Assembly (NCBI GenBank): GCA_016871675.1 | Contig: VHCN01000016.1 | Coordinates: 1 to 61,432, forward strand | Length of the DNA stretch: 61,432 nt | Source: Verrucomicrobiota bacterium | Lineage (GTDB): Bacteria > Verrucomicrobiota > Verrucomicrobiia > Limisphaerales > VHCN01 | Direction: 5' to 3' | Shown here: in pieces, positions 1 to 8,461 of the stretch | How positions within the stretch are numbered: position 1 is the stretch's first letter | How the letters are laid out: every line of letters starts with the position of its first letter | Program-made: the position numbers and the translations under genes | Notes under the pieces: generated by a model | What the model was told of the DNA's origin: nothing | The model's database searches: none | What the model saw: only the letters and a program-made list of their open reading frames with translations

Positions 1-1
1 C

Positions 2-442
2 GGCGACATGGACATCGGCCGCAACCGAAACGCCGTCCTCAAGGCGGATTCCCGCAAGCGCAGCGTTTACCTGCCCATCGTTCGCGACATGGTGCCCGAC
101 GTGCTCGACCTGTTCGACTTCGCCGAACCCAGCCTCGTGGTGGCAAACCGCGATGTGACCACTGTGCCGTCGCAAGCGTTGTTCATGTTGAACAGCCCGT
201 TCATCCACGAGAACTCCACCGCGCTGGCGAAGCGTGTGCAGACCGCTGCGTCCGATGATCGCGCGCGAATCACGAGCGCGTATCTGACCGCGCTCTCGCG
301 CCCGCCAACCCCCGTCGAACTCGCGCGCGGCGAGAGTTACTTGAAGAAGTTGTCCGCCGAGCCGGGTTGTTCGCCCGAGACCGCGTGGACGACCTTTTGC
401 CAGGCCTTGATAGCGAGCGCCGAGTTCAGGTATATCAAATAG
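2..442 (+). CDS. DUF1553 protein, C-terminal part (5' end outside window)
   Basis: The reading frame is open to the left edge of the window, so this is the 3' end of a larger gene; the first ATG visible is at 8. The 146 residues present match the C-terminal portion of DUF1553 (PSD1) proteins: the segment TTVPSQALFMLN followed by a helical stretch with LSRPPTPVELARG and a final ALIASAEFRYIK is typical of this family. DUF1553 normally follows DUF1549 and often a PSCyt1 cytochrome domain in large exported proteins of Planctomycetota and Verrucomicrobiota. The biochemical role is not established. Only 9 nt separate it from the DUF1501 gene downstream, the usual pairing, so the two are probably one transcript. 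Domains upstream of the edge cannot be judged. Confidence 0.85.
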   Translation, partial: GDMDIGRNRNAVLKADSRKRSVYLPIVRDMVPDVLDLFDFAEPSLVVANRDVTTVPSQALFMLNSPFIHENSTALAKRVQTAASDDRARITSAYLTALSRPPTPVELARGESYLKKLSAEPGCSPETAWTTFCQALIASAEFRYIK

Positions 443-451
443 ACACAAACC

Positions 452-1876
452 ATGAGCACCAACCGCCCGTTTGATTGTTCCCAGGTGCAGCCCCTCGTTT
501 TGACCCGCCGCGACATGCTCAAAGGCGCGGGCGCGGGTTTCGGCTACCTCGCGTTTGCAGGGTTGTGCGCCGAGGCCGCCGCGCCGTATCAGAGCCCGCT
601 GCTGCCCAAGGCCCCGCACTTCACGCCCAAGGCCAAACGCATCATTTTCCTCGCGATGCAGGGCGGGCCTTCGCACCTCGACACTTTCGACTACAAGCCC
701 AAGCTCATCGCCGACGCAGGCAAGGCCGGGGACAAGGGCAAGCTCGTCGCGCCCGTCGCAGAGTTCAAGCAGCGCGGCCAGAGCGGTCTGTGGATTTCCG
801 ACGCATTTTCAAAAGTCGCCGAACACGCCGACGACATCTGCCTGCTTCGCGGCATGACCACGGACATCCCGAACCACCCGCAGGCCTTCGTCCAAATGCA
901 CACCGGCAGCGCGCGATTCGTGCGGCCCTCGATGGGCGCGTGGACGCTTTACGGACTCGGCACCGAGAATCAGAACCTGCCCGGCTTCATCACCATCGCC
1001 GCGCCCGTCGCGCTGGGCGGCGCGCAGAACTACGGGAGCGCGTTCCTGCCCGCGTCGTTCCAGGGCACGCGCATCGACCAACCCGCCGGCAACGCCTCGG
1101 CCAAGCCCGCGAAGGGCAACGCGGCCATGGCCACCGAGGGCATCGGCAACATCCGCAACCCGCGCTTGTCCGAGAAGGCCCAGCGCGAGCAGCTCGACTT
1201 GGTGCAGTCCATGAACCGCGACTTGCTCACCGGCGGTGCAAACCCCGAGGTCGAAGGCGTCATCCAGTCCTACGAACTCGCGTTCCGCATGCAGGCTGAA
1301 ATCCCGAAGGTCATGGACTTCCGCAAGGAATCCGCCGCGACCCTGCAATCGTATGGCATCGGCGGCGGGCCGACCGAAGGCTTCGGCAAGCAATGCCTCA
1401 TGGCGCGGCGGTTCGCCGAAGCAGGCGTGCGCTTCATCGAGGTCTGCCACCAGGGCTGGGACCACCACAACGGCCTGAAGACCCGGCTCAACGGCAGCAG
1501 CGCCGCGGTGGACCAGCCCATCGCCGCGTTGCTCGCCGACCTCAAGCGCCGCGACATGCTCAAGGACACGCTCGTCATCTGGGGCGGTGAATTCGGCCGC
1601 ACGCCGACCAACGGCTCGGCCGACGGCCGCGGCCACAACGCGAAGGGCTACACCATGTGGATGGCCGGCGGCGGCGTGAAGGGCGGCTACTCGCACGGCG
1701 CGACCGACGACCACGGCGGCACGGCGGTCGAGGACAAGACGCACGTGCACGACATGCACGCGACGGCGTTGCACCTGCTCGGGCTCGACCACGAGAAGCT
1801 CACCTACCGATACGCGGGCCGCGACTTCCGCCTCACCGACGTCCACGGCCACGTGGCGCAGAAGGTGATCGCGTAA
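452..1876 (+). CDS. DUF1501 family protein, Tat-exported
   Basis: A 474-residue protein with a twin-arginine leader (TRRDMLKGAGAGFGYLAFAG, residues 18-37), so probably exported folded. The body has DUF1501 hallmarks: a first strand ending in MQGGPSHLDTFDYKP (about 69-83), a central WDHHNG segment and GGEFGRTPTNGSADGRGHN near 376-394. DUF1501 belongs to the alkaline phosphatase/sulfatase-like fold group; the reaction is not known and the classical sulfatase Cys/Ser activation motif is not evident. It lies 9 nt after the DUF1553 gene, its usual partner. The ATG at 452 is supported by the leader position. It is one of four DUF1501 genes in the window. Confidence 0.9.
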   Translation: MSTNRPFDCSQVQPLVLTRRDMLKGAGAGFGYLAFAGLCAEAAAPYQSPLLPKAPHFTPKAKRIIFLAMQGGPSHLDTFDYKPKLIADAGKAGDKGKLVAPVAEFKQRGQSGLWISDAFSKVAEHADDICLLRGMTTDIPNHPQAFVQMHTGSARFVRPSMGAWTLYGLGTENQNLPGFITIAAPVALGGAQNYGSAFLPASFQGTRIDQPAGNASAKPAKGNAAMATEGIGNIRNPRLSEKAQREQLDLVQSMNRDLLTGGANPEVEGVIQSYELAFRMQAEIPKVMDFRKESAATLQSYGIGGGPTEGFGKQCLMARRFAEAGVRFIEVCHQGWDHHNGLKTRLNGSSAAVDQPIAALLADLKRRDMLKDTLVIWGGEFGRTPTNGSADGRGHNAKGYTMWMAGGGVKGGYSHGATDDHGGTAVEDKTHVHDMHATALHLLGLDHEKLTYRYAGRDFRLTDVHGHVAQKVIA

Positions 1877-1935
1877 CGGATGCGCTCAACGTCTGTCCCC
1901 ACGGTCTCCCGCGGGATGCCGGCAGCGTCGTCGCG

Positions 1936-3906
1936 TCACTTCGTTTCCCTGATGAACTTGAGGATCGCCTTCGCCGTGTCGTTCTGGTCCTGCAGGAAGG
2001 CGAACACTTCCATGATGTGGGTCTCGCCCGGCGTGTAGACGAGCTGCGACTCGACGCCCGACTTCCGCAGCGCATTGTGAAACGCGCGCGCCTGCGCGGG
2101 CAGCGTGAAGTAATCGAACTGGCAGTAGCTCACGAGGAACGGCGGCGCGGGCGATTTCACAAAGCCCAGCGGCGAAGCGTCGCGACGCACGCCGGGATCG
2201 TTGCCGAAGACCGACGTGAGCCCGTCAATGTTCATGTCGTAGACACCGCTCAATCCGAGCACGCCCTTGATCTGCCGCGCCGAAAGCCCGTGCGCCGCGA
2301 GGAATCGCGGATTCAACGCCAGCAGCGCCGACAGGTGCCCGCCCGCGGAGTGCCCGCCCATGAACAGGCGCTTCGGGTCGCCGCCGTGTTCCGCGACATG
2401 CTTGACGGTCCACGCAAACGCAGCCGCGGCATCCTCGGCCTGCGCGGGCCATGGACTTCGCGGCGCGAGCCGGTAGCTCGGCACCACGCACACGATGCCG
2501 TGCCGCGCGTAAAACGTGCCGAGCGACGGATACAAGTTGCGGTCGCCGAACCGCCACGCCCCGCCGTGCAGGAAGACATACACGGGCGCGTTCGTCGCGC
2601 CCTTCGGTGAATACACGTCGAGCATCTGCTTCGTCGCGAGGTCGGCGCCGCCGGTCTCCGAATAACGGATGTTCTTCGCCGCCAAAACCCCGGGCGCCTC
2701 GATGGGCGTCATGCGGATTCCATTCAGCGAACTGGCGCCCACGTGGATGGCGTTCGCGTAAATCCACGGCCGGTCCTCGCCCGCGATGTTCAGCCACGCC
2801 TCGAGCCTGTAGGAGCCGTTCTCCTTGGGTTCGTGCTCGAAGCGCGTCGCGACGCGGTCCGCGATGACTTTGCCGTCGCGGATCAGCTTGTAGCGCGCGG
2901 CCACCGGCGCCTGCGCGACGAACCGCGTGCGCCCGCTGCCGACACCGAGTTGCGCCGAGTCGCCCATGCCAAAGGTGCCGAGGTTGTTGATGCACGCGAA
3001 GCCGAAGCCCGTCGGGTCGCAAAGCCAGTCGTGCGCGACGTAGCAGCGACCCGCCGCGAGCGCGTCACGGATCGCCCGCTCGGCCAGGTCGGGCGCGAGG
3101 ATGTGCGTGGTCAGGTTGCGGAAGCTCACGTCGTAGGGATCGAACGTAATGTCCTTGAACACCTGGTTCTGGTGCGCGTCGTTCGCGGCGATGCCGGTGA
3201 AGAACCTTCGCGCGACAAGCTCGCGGTCCCACTTGGCCATGATCAGGTCGCGATGATCGCTGCCCGCCCCGAACAGTTCGTCGGGATACTCCTTGAATGT
3301 CGCGACCAGCCTCTGCCACGAGATCTCACTCACGGAATTCGCCAGCAGGTAGAGGTGCAAGCCCTTGTCGAGTTTCGCGTCGGTGTGGCGGTTGACAATC
3401 TCGAGCCCGGCGAAGCCCTTCGAGTCCGCGTCGAATCGCTCCTCGATGTGCGAGAGGAAGCGCAGCCCGCTCTTCTCGACGGCCCTGCCGTCCGCGCCGA
3501 ATTCGGGGAACCACAACTCGCCGCCGCCGCCGACTTCGGAGCCGGCGAAGAACAGCACGCCGTCGCGCAACCCGCGCCATGTGTCGGCCTTGGGCCCGCG
3601 GTGGTCGGTGAACATCACCACCTGCACGCCGGTCTTCTTCGCAGCCGCGAGGACCTGCTCGCGCGTGCCCTTCGTGTGGTCGCTGTCCTCCGCGTGGACG
3701 TGCAACACGGCGCGGTAGTCGTTGTAGTGACCGAAGCCCGGGACGGGCTGGCGTTCGCGGGCAAGCCGCTCGCGCGCCTCGCGCGTGGCCTTGAGGTGGG
3801 CGGGTTCGAGCCGCTGAAGGACCGTGAAGCGGTTCGTGGACTGCGCGGTGGCGGCGTGCGCGAAAAGGACTGCGCCCAAAATCCCGGCGATGCGGACTGG
3901 CTGCAT
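1936..3906 (-). CDS. Secreted PHP-domain / alpha-beta hydrolase fusion protein
   Basis: A 656-residue protein with a signal peptide (residues 1-21, cleavage near ATA-QS). Residues about 60-390 form a PHP-type metal-dependent region: LHVHAEDSDH (H69, H71), FTDHRGPK (D101, H102), GSDHRD (D217, H218) and NDAHQ (D243, H245) are plausible metal ligands, resembling secreted CehA-like PHP proteins. Residues about 415-656 form a separate alpha/beta hydrolase of the carboxylesterase/BD-FAE type, with oxyanion-hole HGGAW (447-451), nucleophile GGHSAGG (S520), acid QFD (D598) and GETH (H630). Both catalytic sets look intact, so the protein could attack phosphoester- or amide-like and ester bonds in the same substrate. 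It is convergent with the DUF1501 gene and lies 81 nt downstream of the HEAT lipoprotein gene. The substrate is unknown. Confidence 0.8.
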   Translation of the reverse strand: MQPVRIAGILGAVLFAHAATAQSTNRFTVLQRLEPAHLKATREARERLARERQPVPGFGHYNDYRAVLHVHAEDSDHTKGTREQVLAAAKKTGVQVVMFTDHRGPKADTWRGLRDGVLFFAGSEVGGGGELWFPEFGADGRAVEKSGLRFLSHIEERFDADSKGFAGLEIVNRHTDAKLDKGLHLYLLANSVSEISWQRLVATFKEYPDELFGAGSDHRDLIMAKWDRELVARRFFTGIAANDAHQNQVFKDITFDPYDVSFRNLTTHILAPDLAERAIRDALAAGRCYVAHDWLCDPTGFGFACINNLGTFGMGDSAQLGVGSGRTRFVAQAPVAARYKLIRDGKVIADRVATRFEHEPKENGSYRLEAWLNIAGEDRPWIYANAIHVGASSLNGIRMTPIEAPGVLAAKNIRYSETGGADLATKQMLDVYSPKGATNAPVYVFLHGGAWRFGDRNLYPSLGTFYARHGIVCVVPSYRLAPRSPWPAQAEDAAAAFAWTVKHVAEHGGDPKRLFMGGHSAGGHLSALLALNPRFLAAHGLSARQIKGVLGLSGVYDMNIDGLTSVFGNDPGVRRDASPLGFVKSPAPPFLVSYCQFDYFTLPAQARAFHNALRKSGVESQLVYTPGETHIMEVFAFLQDQNDTAKAILKFIRETK

Positions 3907-3987
3907 GGAGCGATACTAGCGGCTCCAGCCGTAATTGTCACACGCCGCTTAGGCGGCGGCTCACTATGGCCTAGATGTTAGCCTTGG

Positions 3988-4899
3988 TTAGCGCTCTGAC
4001 GGCCCAGTGTAGGTTACGGGCTTGATTAGGGATTCGTCGATCCCAGCCTTCCTTGCCTCGTCCGGACTGATCCGCCAAACCGCGATCCCGGCAGAATCCC
4101 GCAATGATTTCTCCGCGGCTTTCTTTGCTAGCGGGAGGAGGAAAGGCACCGCTGAAACAGCTCTCGATTCGAGCGCACCCAACCCGACGCACGCCGCAAC
4201 TTGCACGGCTTCTTCGCGATCGTGGAGGAGTCGCGAGATTTCGACAACGGAGGTCTCGGGCTCCTGGCGGCTTCGCCCCAGGGCCCTGGCAACAGCCGCG
4301 CGTGCCACAGCGTTTGTGTCCCTTAGCCGTGCGAGAAGAACACGGGCGGCGTCCGGAGTTGATGGGTTGACCGAGTCGAGCGCGGTCAGCGCGTTGCCGA
4401 CGAGCCGCGGGTTGGGATCGGAGAGCATGTCCACAAGCGGGTTCAAGGTGTCGCCCCCGATGCATGCCATTGCCAGAGTCGCAGTCACGGAAGTTTTTGT
4501 GTCCCGCGCCATTCCCAAGAGCGCGGGACCGGCGGGCGCACCGGCCGCACCGAGTGCCCGGAATCCATTCAAAGCTTGAGCTCGCCGGACCACTGGAGGC
4601 GCAAGCTTCAACTCATCCAGTTTGTCGGTTCCCACGACCGCCTTGAGTTGCTTGTTGAATTCAGTGTCGTCGGATCGGGCCATCTCCACGAGCACGGGCA
4701 CCACCATCGCCGCGGAAGCTCGCAGCGCGTCCGAAGCATTGTTCCGAACTGCCTCGGTGGCACTGGTAAGGTCTTTGAGCAAGTCGGGAATGGGCTTGGT
4801 TCCAGCCGTTGGCTCGACCGGTCGTGAACAGGCGGCTATGGCCAGGGTGACCATTCCGACTGCAACCAAACGCGAGCCGAGTGGTCGGGAAGGAATCAT
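3988..4899 (-). CDS. HEAT-repeat lipoprotein
   Basis: A 303-residue protein whose N-terminus (residues 1-24) is a short basic segment, a hydrophobic stretch and a lipobox-like LAIAAC, so it is probably lipid-anchored at the Cys. The remainder is a series of paired helices of HEAT/PBS-lyase type, for example DPNPRLVGNALTALDSV, DTNAVARAAVARALG and DREEAVQVAACVGLGALES, each around 30-37 residues. Such solenoids bind other proteins. No catalytic motif is seen. It is followed on the same strand by the PHP/esterase gene after 81 nt; a 6-bp GC hairpin with a TTAG loop (3943-3958) lies in that gap but has no U-tract. The partner is unknown. Confidence 0.75.
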   Translation of the reverse strand: MIPSRPLGSRLVAVGMVTLAIAACSRPVEPTAGTKPIPDLLKDLTSATEAVRNNASDALRASAAMVVPVLVEMARSDDTEFNKQLKAVVGTDKLDELKLAPPVVRRAQALNGFRALGAAGAPAGPALLGMARDTKTSVTATLAMACIGGDTLNPLVDMLSDPNPRLVGNALTALDSVNPSTPDAARVLLARLRDTNAVARAAVARALGRSRQEPETSVVEISRLLHDREEAVQVAACVGLGALESRAVSAVPFLLPLAKKAAEKSLRDSAGIAVWRISPDEARKAGIDESLIKPVTYTGPSER

Positions 4900-4948
4900 G
4901 ACGATCTTACTTGTATGGTCCGAGCCCTTCCGAAATCCAGCCGAAACT

Positions 4949-5806
4949 TCACGCGGATCGATTGCATTCAGAGAATTGAACGGATTGCGGTTTCGCTGGA
5001 GCGCCCGCCAGCGTGAACTTCGGACACTGGCTCATGAAGCGGATGGGGTTGCCGTAAACCACGGCGTCCACGTCCGCCGCCGTCCAGCCGCGCTTGCGCA
5101 TTTCCAGCGCGGTGTAGGGCACGTTGAGCGGGATGCTCACGCCCCAGTCGCAGGCGCTGTTCATCCAGAGGCGCTCGCGCCCGTAACATTCGAGGATGTC
5201 AATCGCGCGCGCCGGCGAGCATTTGCTCTCGGGATACAGCGTCATGCCCGCCCAGAAGCCCGCGTCGAGCACGAGTTTCACCGTGTGTTCCTCGACGTGG
5301 TCAATGATGCAACGCGCGGGCTCGATGCGCCGGTCGGCCTTCAGGGCGTCAATGATCAGCCGCGTGCCCTTGAGCTTGTCCTCGAGGTGCGGCGTGTGGA
5401 CGAGGATCAACTGGTTCGTGCGCGCGGCGAGGTCAATGTGCCATTCGAGCACCTTGAGTTCGTTCTTCGAATTCTTGTTCAATCCGATTTCGCCGATGCC
5501 GAGCACGTTGGGCCGGTCGAGGAACTTGGGGATGATGGAGACGACTTCCTCGGCGAGTTTGGTGTCCTCGGATTCCTTGGGGTTGATGCACAGCCAGCAG
5601 AAATGCGGCAGGCCGAACTTGGCGGCGCGCTTCGGCTCGTAGTCGGTGAGCTGGCAGAAGTAGTCGTGGAAGCCGTCCACGCTGCTGCGGTCGTAGCCCG
5701 CCCAGAACGCCGGCTCGCACACGGCGGCGCACCCGGCGGTGACCATGTCGCGGTAATCATCCGTCGTGCGGCTGACCATGTGGCCGTGGGGTTCGATGTA
5801 GCGCAT
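4949..5806 (-). CDS. TatD-family metal-dependent hydrolase
   Basis: A 285-residue TIM-barrel amidohydrolase of the TatD/EboB-like group. Near the N-terminus is EPHGHM (H7, H9), the first metal-binding pair. Later come GIGEIGLNKNS (a metal-bridging Glu in TatD), VHTPH, IIDHVEEHT and SACDWG, in the order expected for TatD-type barrels. TatD enzymes are 3'-5' exonucleases, but this distant group has not been shown to share that activity, so the substrate is left open. No signal peptide is present; it should be cytoplasmic. The stop lies 42-50 nt from the lipoprotein start on the same strand, and the VapC-like gene ends 2 nt upstream of its ATG, giving a tight minus-strand gene row. Confidence 0.75.
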   Translation of the reverse strand: MRYIEPHGHMVSRTTDDYRDMVTAGCAAVCEPAFWAGYDRSSVDGFHDYFCQLTDYEPKRAAKFGLPHFCWLCINPKESEDTKLAEEVVSIIPKFLDRPNVLGIGEIGLNKNSKNELKVLEWHIDLAARTNQLILVHTPHLEDKLKGTRLIIDALKADRRIEPARCIIDHVEEHTVKLVLDAGFWAGMTLYPESKCSPARAIDILECYGRERLWMNSACDWGVSIPLNVPYTALEMRKRGWTAADVDAVVYGNPIRFMSQCPKFTLAGAPAKPQSVQFSECNRSA

Positions 5807-5807
5807 G

Positions 5808-6239
5808 TCAAATCCTCACAAGTTTGAGTCCTGCCGCCGCCGCCAGCTTCCGCTGCCGGTCGTCGAAGGTCAGGAAGTGCTTCAGCTTGAGTTCCACTGC
5901 GCAGGCCACGTGCAGCACGTCTGCCGCGCGAGTGCCGAATCGCGGCGAGTGGGCCTGGCTCAATGCGACCGCCTCATTCAACGCCGCGCGCCAAGCCAGT
6001 GAGACCAGGTGCAGGTGGCCCTCGGCTATGTCGTGATCCAGCAAGGCCCAAGCTTCGGTGGCTTTGTCCGCTGCAATCTCGGCGCGAAACCTGGCCAAAC
6101 TGATGGCATTGACTACCTCAGCCCGTCCGTGGTGGGTGATCGGCAGCGAGCCGCCCAGCCTTGCCCGCCATGCGACTAGTTCGCGCGAGCGCGGCTGGTG
6201 CAGATAAAGAGGAATCAGCGCGCTCGGGTCGCAATACAT
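5808..6239 (-). CDS. PIN-domain toxin (VapC-like)
   Basis: A 143-residue PIN-domain protein, counting from the ATG at 6239. It opens with MYCDPSALIPLYL, the standard strand-plus-Asp start of VapC-type RNases, followed by an HHGRAEVVNAI segment (conserved Glu), GTRAADVLHVACAVE (third acidic position) and FLTFDDRQRKLA (fourth acidic site). The acidic quartet therefore looks intact and the protein should be a magnesium-dependent ribonuclease, probably acting on RNA such as tRNA. A GTG at 6257 would add six residues and overlap the antitoxin gene by 14 nt; the ATG is preferred because PIN proteins normally begin at this strand. It lies 4 nt after the antitoxin gene on the same strand. Confidence 0.85.
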   Translation of the reverse strand: MYCDPSALIPLYLHQPRSRELVAWRARLGGSLPITHHGRAEVVNAISLARFRAEIAADKATEAWALLDHDIAEGHLHLVSLAWRAALNEAVALSQAHSPRFGTRAADVLHVACAVELKLKHFLTFDDRQRKLAAAAGLKLVRI

Positions 6240-6243
6240 GGAC

Positions 6244-6498
6244 TCAGCGGTCGCCACGGTTGAAATCGTGAATGGCCTGGGCTGCTTCGATCGACATCGG
6301 TTCCGCTCGCTGCGCCTTCAACCTCGCCATGTAGTCGGGCAGCGGCTTGCGCTTCCTGGGCTTGGGCGCCACCGGCTCCATGACATAGGCCGGATGACCG
6401 TTGTCCGTGATGGTGACTCGTCCAAACTCCTCGACCTTCCTCTTCACGGAGCGGAAGTCGGTGCGAAGCTCGCGGATGCTGACCGTGGCGGTGCTCAT
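6244..6498 (-). CDS. Phd/YefM-type antitoxin
   Basis: An 84-residue protein beginning MSTATVSIRELRTDFRSVKR, then EFGRVTITDNGHPAYVMEP. This is the compact DNA-binding N-terminal fold of Phd/YefM antitoxins, which binds its own promoter. The C-terminal half (PLPDYMARLKAQRAEPMSIE) is charged and likely disordered until it wraps the PIN toxin encoded 4 nt downstream. Known antitoxins of this class neutralise VapC- or Doc-like partners and autorepress. A perfect inverted repeat lies 3 nt upstream of the ATG and fits as the operator. Size and gene order (antitoxin first) are normal. Confidence 0.85.
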   Translation of the reverse strand: MSTATVSIRELRTDFRSVKRKVEEFGRVTITDNGHPAYVMEPVAPKPRKRKPLPDYMARLKAQRAEPMSIEAAQAIHDFNRGDR

Positions 6499-6501
6499 GG
6501 T

Positions 6502-6521
6502 GTGAAACGGTAGTGTTTCAC
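6502..6521 (-). promoter_or_regulatory. Operator of the toxin-antitoxin operon
   Basis: Perfect 7-bp inverted repeat GTGAAAC-GGTAGT-GTTTCAC ending 3 nt before the antitoxin ATG. Position and symmetry fit binding by the Phd-type antitoxin dimer; autorepression is an inference from the family. Confidence 0.65.
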
Positions 6522-6535
6522 GGCAGGCGGGTCAA
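6507..6535 (-). promoter_or_regulatory. Probable promoter of the toxin-antitoxin operon
   Basis: On the minus strand TTGACC (6535-6530) lies 17 nt before TACCGT (6512-6507). The -35 match is good (five of six), the -10 keeps only the TAnnnT frame. The -10 sits inside the inverted repeat, so a bound repressor would block polymerase. The -35 overlaps the stop codon region of the preceding gene. Confidence 0.4.
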
Positions 6536-6801
6536 CTGGCCTTTCCCGGCCACGCCCCCGTCGCCCCCTTCACCGTTGCCTTCGTCAGCGGCTTGGTCGT
6601 CGGGTCGCTGAGGGACAGCAGGACTTGCCTGGCGCGTTCAGGTTGTTTCTTCGCGAGTTCCTTCATCGCCTCGCGGAAGGCGCGGATGCGGAAGTCGTCT
6701 TCGCCCGGCGCACGGTCCACGCGGTCGAGGAACGCGGCGAGTTCGATGAGCTTGAAGCGGGCGTCCATGAAGTAGAGGTCGAGCACTTGGTCGCGTGTCA
6801 T
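6532..6801 (-). CDS. Small uncharacterised protein
   Basis: An 89-residue, mostly helical protein that I do not recognise by function. The N-terminal two thirds (YFMDARFKLIELAAFLDRVD, then FRIRAFREAMKELAKKQPER) look like an amphipathic helical bundle; the tail is Lys/Thr-rich. It has no signal peptide, metal motif or DNA-binding helix that I can identify. Codon use is like its neighbours and the ATG follows a sensible distance from the divergent gene at 7044, so I treat it as real. It is the first gene of the minus-strand row leading through the toxin-antitoxin pair to the TatD-like hydrolase. Confidence 0.6.
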   Translation of the reverse strand: MTRDQVLDLYFMDARFKLIELAAFLDRVDRAPGEDDFRIRAFREAMKELAKKQPERARQVLLSLSDPTTKPLTKATVKGATGAWPGKAS

Positions 6802-7043
6802 GGTGAGGTGTTCGAGTGCGGGATCGTCGCAGTCTGCGGCGACGGGTCGGCCGCTGGTTCGGGGCCAATTAAGCCACGCCCCGTCGAAATGACAACCGGG
6901 ATTCGCCGCGCCGTCATGCGGTTTCGGCGTGGATGGGCGCCGGGCGCGCGCCGGGGCGGCGAAAATGTCTGAACATTCCTTAAATTGATCTTGCGGGCCG
7001 GGCGTCGGAAGTTCATAAACTTACCAAAGAACCAGCCCTGTTT

Positions 7044-8390
7044 ATGCTAACGATACTCGGCCCCAAGCACACCGGCTTCTGTGACGGCGTCTCGCGCCGC
7101 AACTTCCTGAAGATCGGCACGCTTGGACTCGGCGGTCTCGCGCTGCCGGAGTTGTTCCGCGCCGAGGCGCAGGCCGGCACGCGACTCGGCCACAAGGCCG
7201 TCATCATGATCTTCCTGCCGGGCGGACCCTCGCATCAGGACATGTTCGACCTGAAGCCCGATGCGCCGAGCGAGTTCCGCGGTGCGTTCAATCCCATCGC
7301 GACGAACGTGGACGGCATTCAGATTTGCGAGCACCTGCCGCGCATGGCGAAGCTGATGGACAAGTGCACGATCATCCGCTCGATGGTCGGCGCGGCCGAT
7401 GACCACTCGTCGTTCCAATGCTACACGGGACGGCTTCGTCGCAACCAGCCGCCCGGCGGCTGGCCCGCGCTCGGCTCGGTGCTCTCGAAGGTCGAAGGTG
7501 CGGCGCGGCGCGACATGGTCCCGTTCGTCGGCCTTGCGCCGAAGATGGGCCACACGCCATGGTCGGAGAATGGCCAGCCCGGTTTTCTTGGCCCCGGCCA
7601 CTCGCCGTTCCAGCCGAACAAAGGCGGCGGCATGGAGGACATGGTGCTCAACGGCCTCACGCTCGACCGGCTCGGTGACCGCAAGACGTTGCTCGCGAGC
7701 TTCGACAAGTTTCGCCGCGACGTGGACGCGAGCGGGTTGATGGAAGGTCTCGACACGTTCAACGAGCAGGCGTTCGGAGTGCTCACGTCGAGCCGGCTGA
7801 TGGAGGCGCTCGACATCTCGAAAGAAGACCCGAAAGTCCGCGACAGCTACGGCAAGGGCGACCCAAAGAACCGCGACGACGGCGGGCCGAAGCTGATGGA
7901 ACATTTCCTCGCCGCGCGACGGCTCGTCGAGGCGGGCGCGCGCTGCGTGACGCTTGCCTTCAGCCGGTGGGACCACCACGGCGACAACTTCGGCGCGCTG
8001 CGCCAGGATTTGCCGCTGCTCGACCAAGGGCTGAGCGCGCTGCTCACGGACATCTATCAACGCGGTCTCGACAAGGACGTGTCCGTTGTCGTGTGGGGCG
8101 AGTTCGGCCGCACGCCGAAGATCAACGGCTCCGCCGGCCGCGACCACTGGCCGAATGTTTCCTTCGCGCTGCTCTCCGCGGGCGGCATGAAGCACGGGCA
8201 GGTCATCGGCGCGACGGACCGCATCGCCGGTGAAGCCGTGGACCGGCCGGTGAAGTTCGGCGAAGTCTTCGCCACGCTCTATCGCAATCTTGGCATTGAT
8301 GTGCACAAGACTTACGTCAACGACCTGAGCGGCCGCCCGCAGCACCTCGTCGAGCCGGACTGCGACCCGATGCGGGAAATGTTGGGGTAG
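7044..8390 (+). CDS. DUF1501 family protein, Tat-exported (tandem copy 1)
   Basis: A 448-residue DUF1501 protein. The leader [20 protein letters not shown] (residues 14-33) carries a twin-arginine motif ending at an AQA-type site, so export in folded form is expected. Diagnostic segments are [30 protein letters not shown] and [20 protein letters not shown]. It is closely similar along its length to the next gene (8462), indicating a tandem duplication. The 242-bp region upstream is divergent with the minus-strand small-protein gene and probably holds the promoter; TTGCGG and CATAAA with 17-nt spacing near 6988-7017 are a weak candidate. The catalytic role of the family is unknown. Confidence 0.9.
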   Translation: MLTILGPKHTGFCDGVSRRNFLKIGTLGLGGLALPELFRAEAQAGTRLGHKAVIMIFLPGGPSHQDMFDLKPDAPSEFRGAFNPIATNVDGIQICEHLPRMAKLMDKCTIIRSMVGAADDHSSFQCYTGRLRRNQPPGGWPALGSVLSKVEGAARRDMVPFVGLAPKMGHTPWSENGQPGFLGPGHSPFQPNKGGGMEDMVLNGLTLDRLGDRKTLLASFDKFRRDVDASGLMEGLDTFNEQAFGVLTSSRLMEALDISKEDPKVRDSYGKGDPKNRDDGGPKLMEHFLAARRLVEAGARCVTLAFSRWDHHGDNFGALRQDLPLLDQGLSALLTDIYQRGLDKDVSVVVWGEFGRTPKINGSAGRDHWPNVSFALLSAGGMKHGQVIGATDRIAGEAVDRPVKFGEVFATLYRNLGIDVHKTYVNDLSGRPQHLVEPDCDPMREMLG

Positions 8391-8461
8391 TTGAGCCGGG
8401 CGTCCCCCTCGATCCGTTACAAGGGATCGCGGCTGGAAGCTCATCGGAACATCAAGATCTC

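Noticed and set aside
1877-1935. Terminator between the convergent DUF1501 and PHP/esterase genes
   Set aside because: TCCCGCGGGA is palindromic but leaves no loop and no U-tract follows on either strand.
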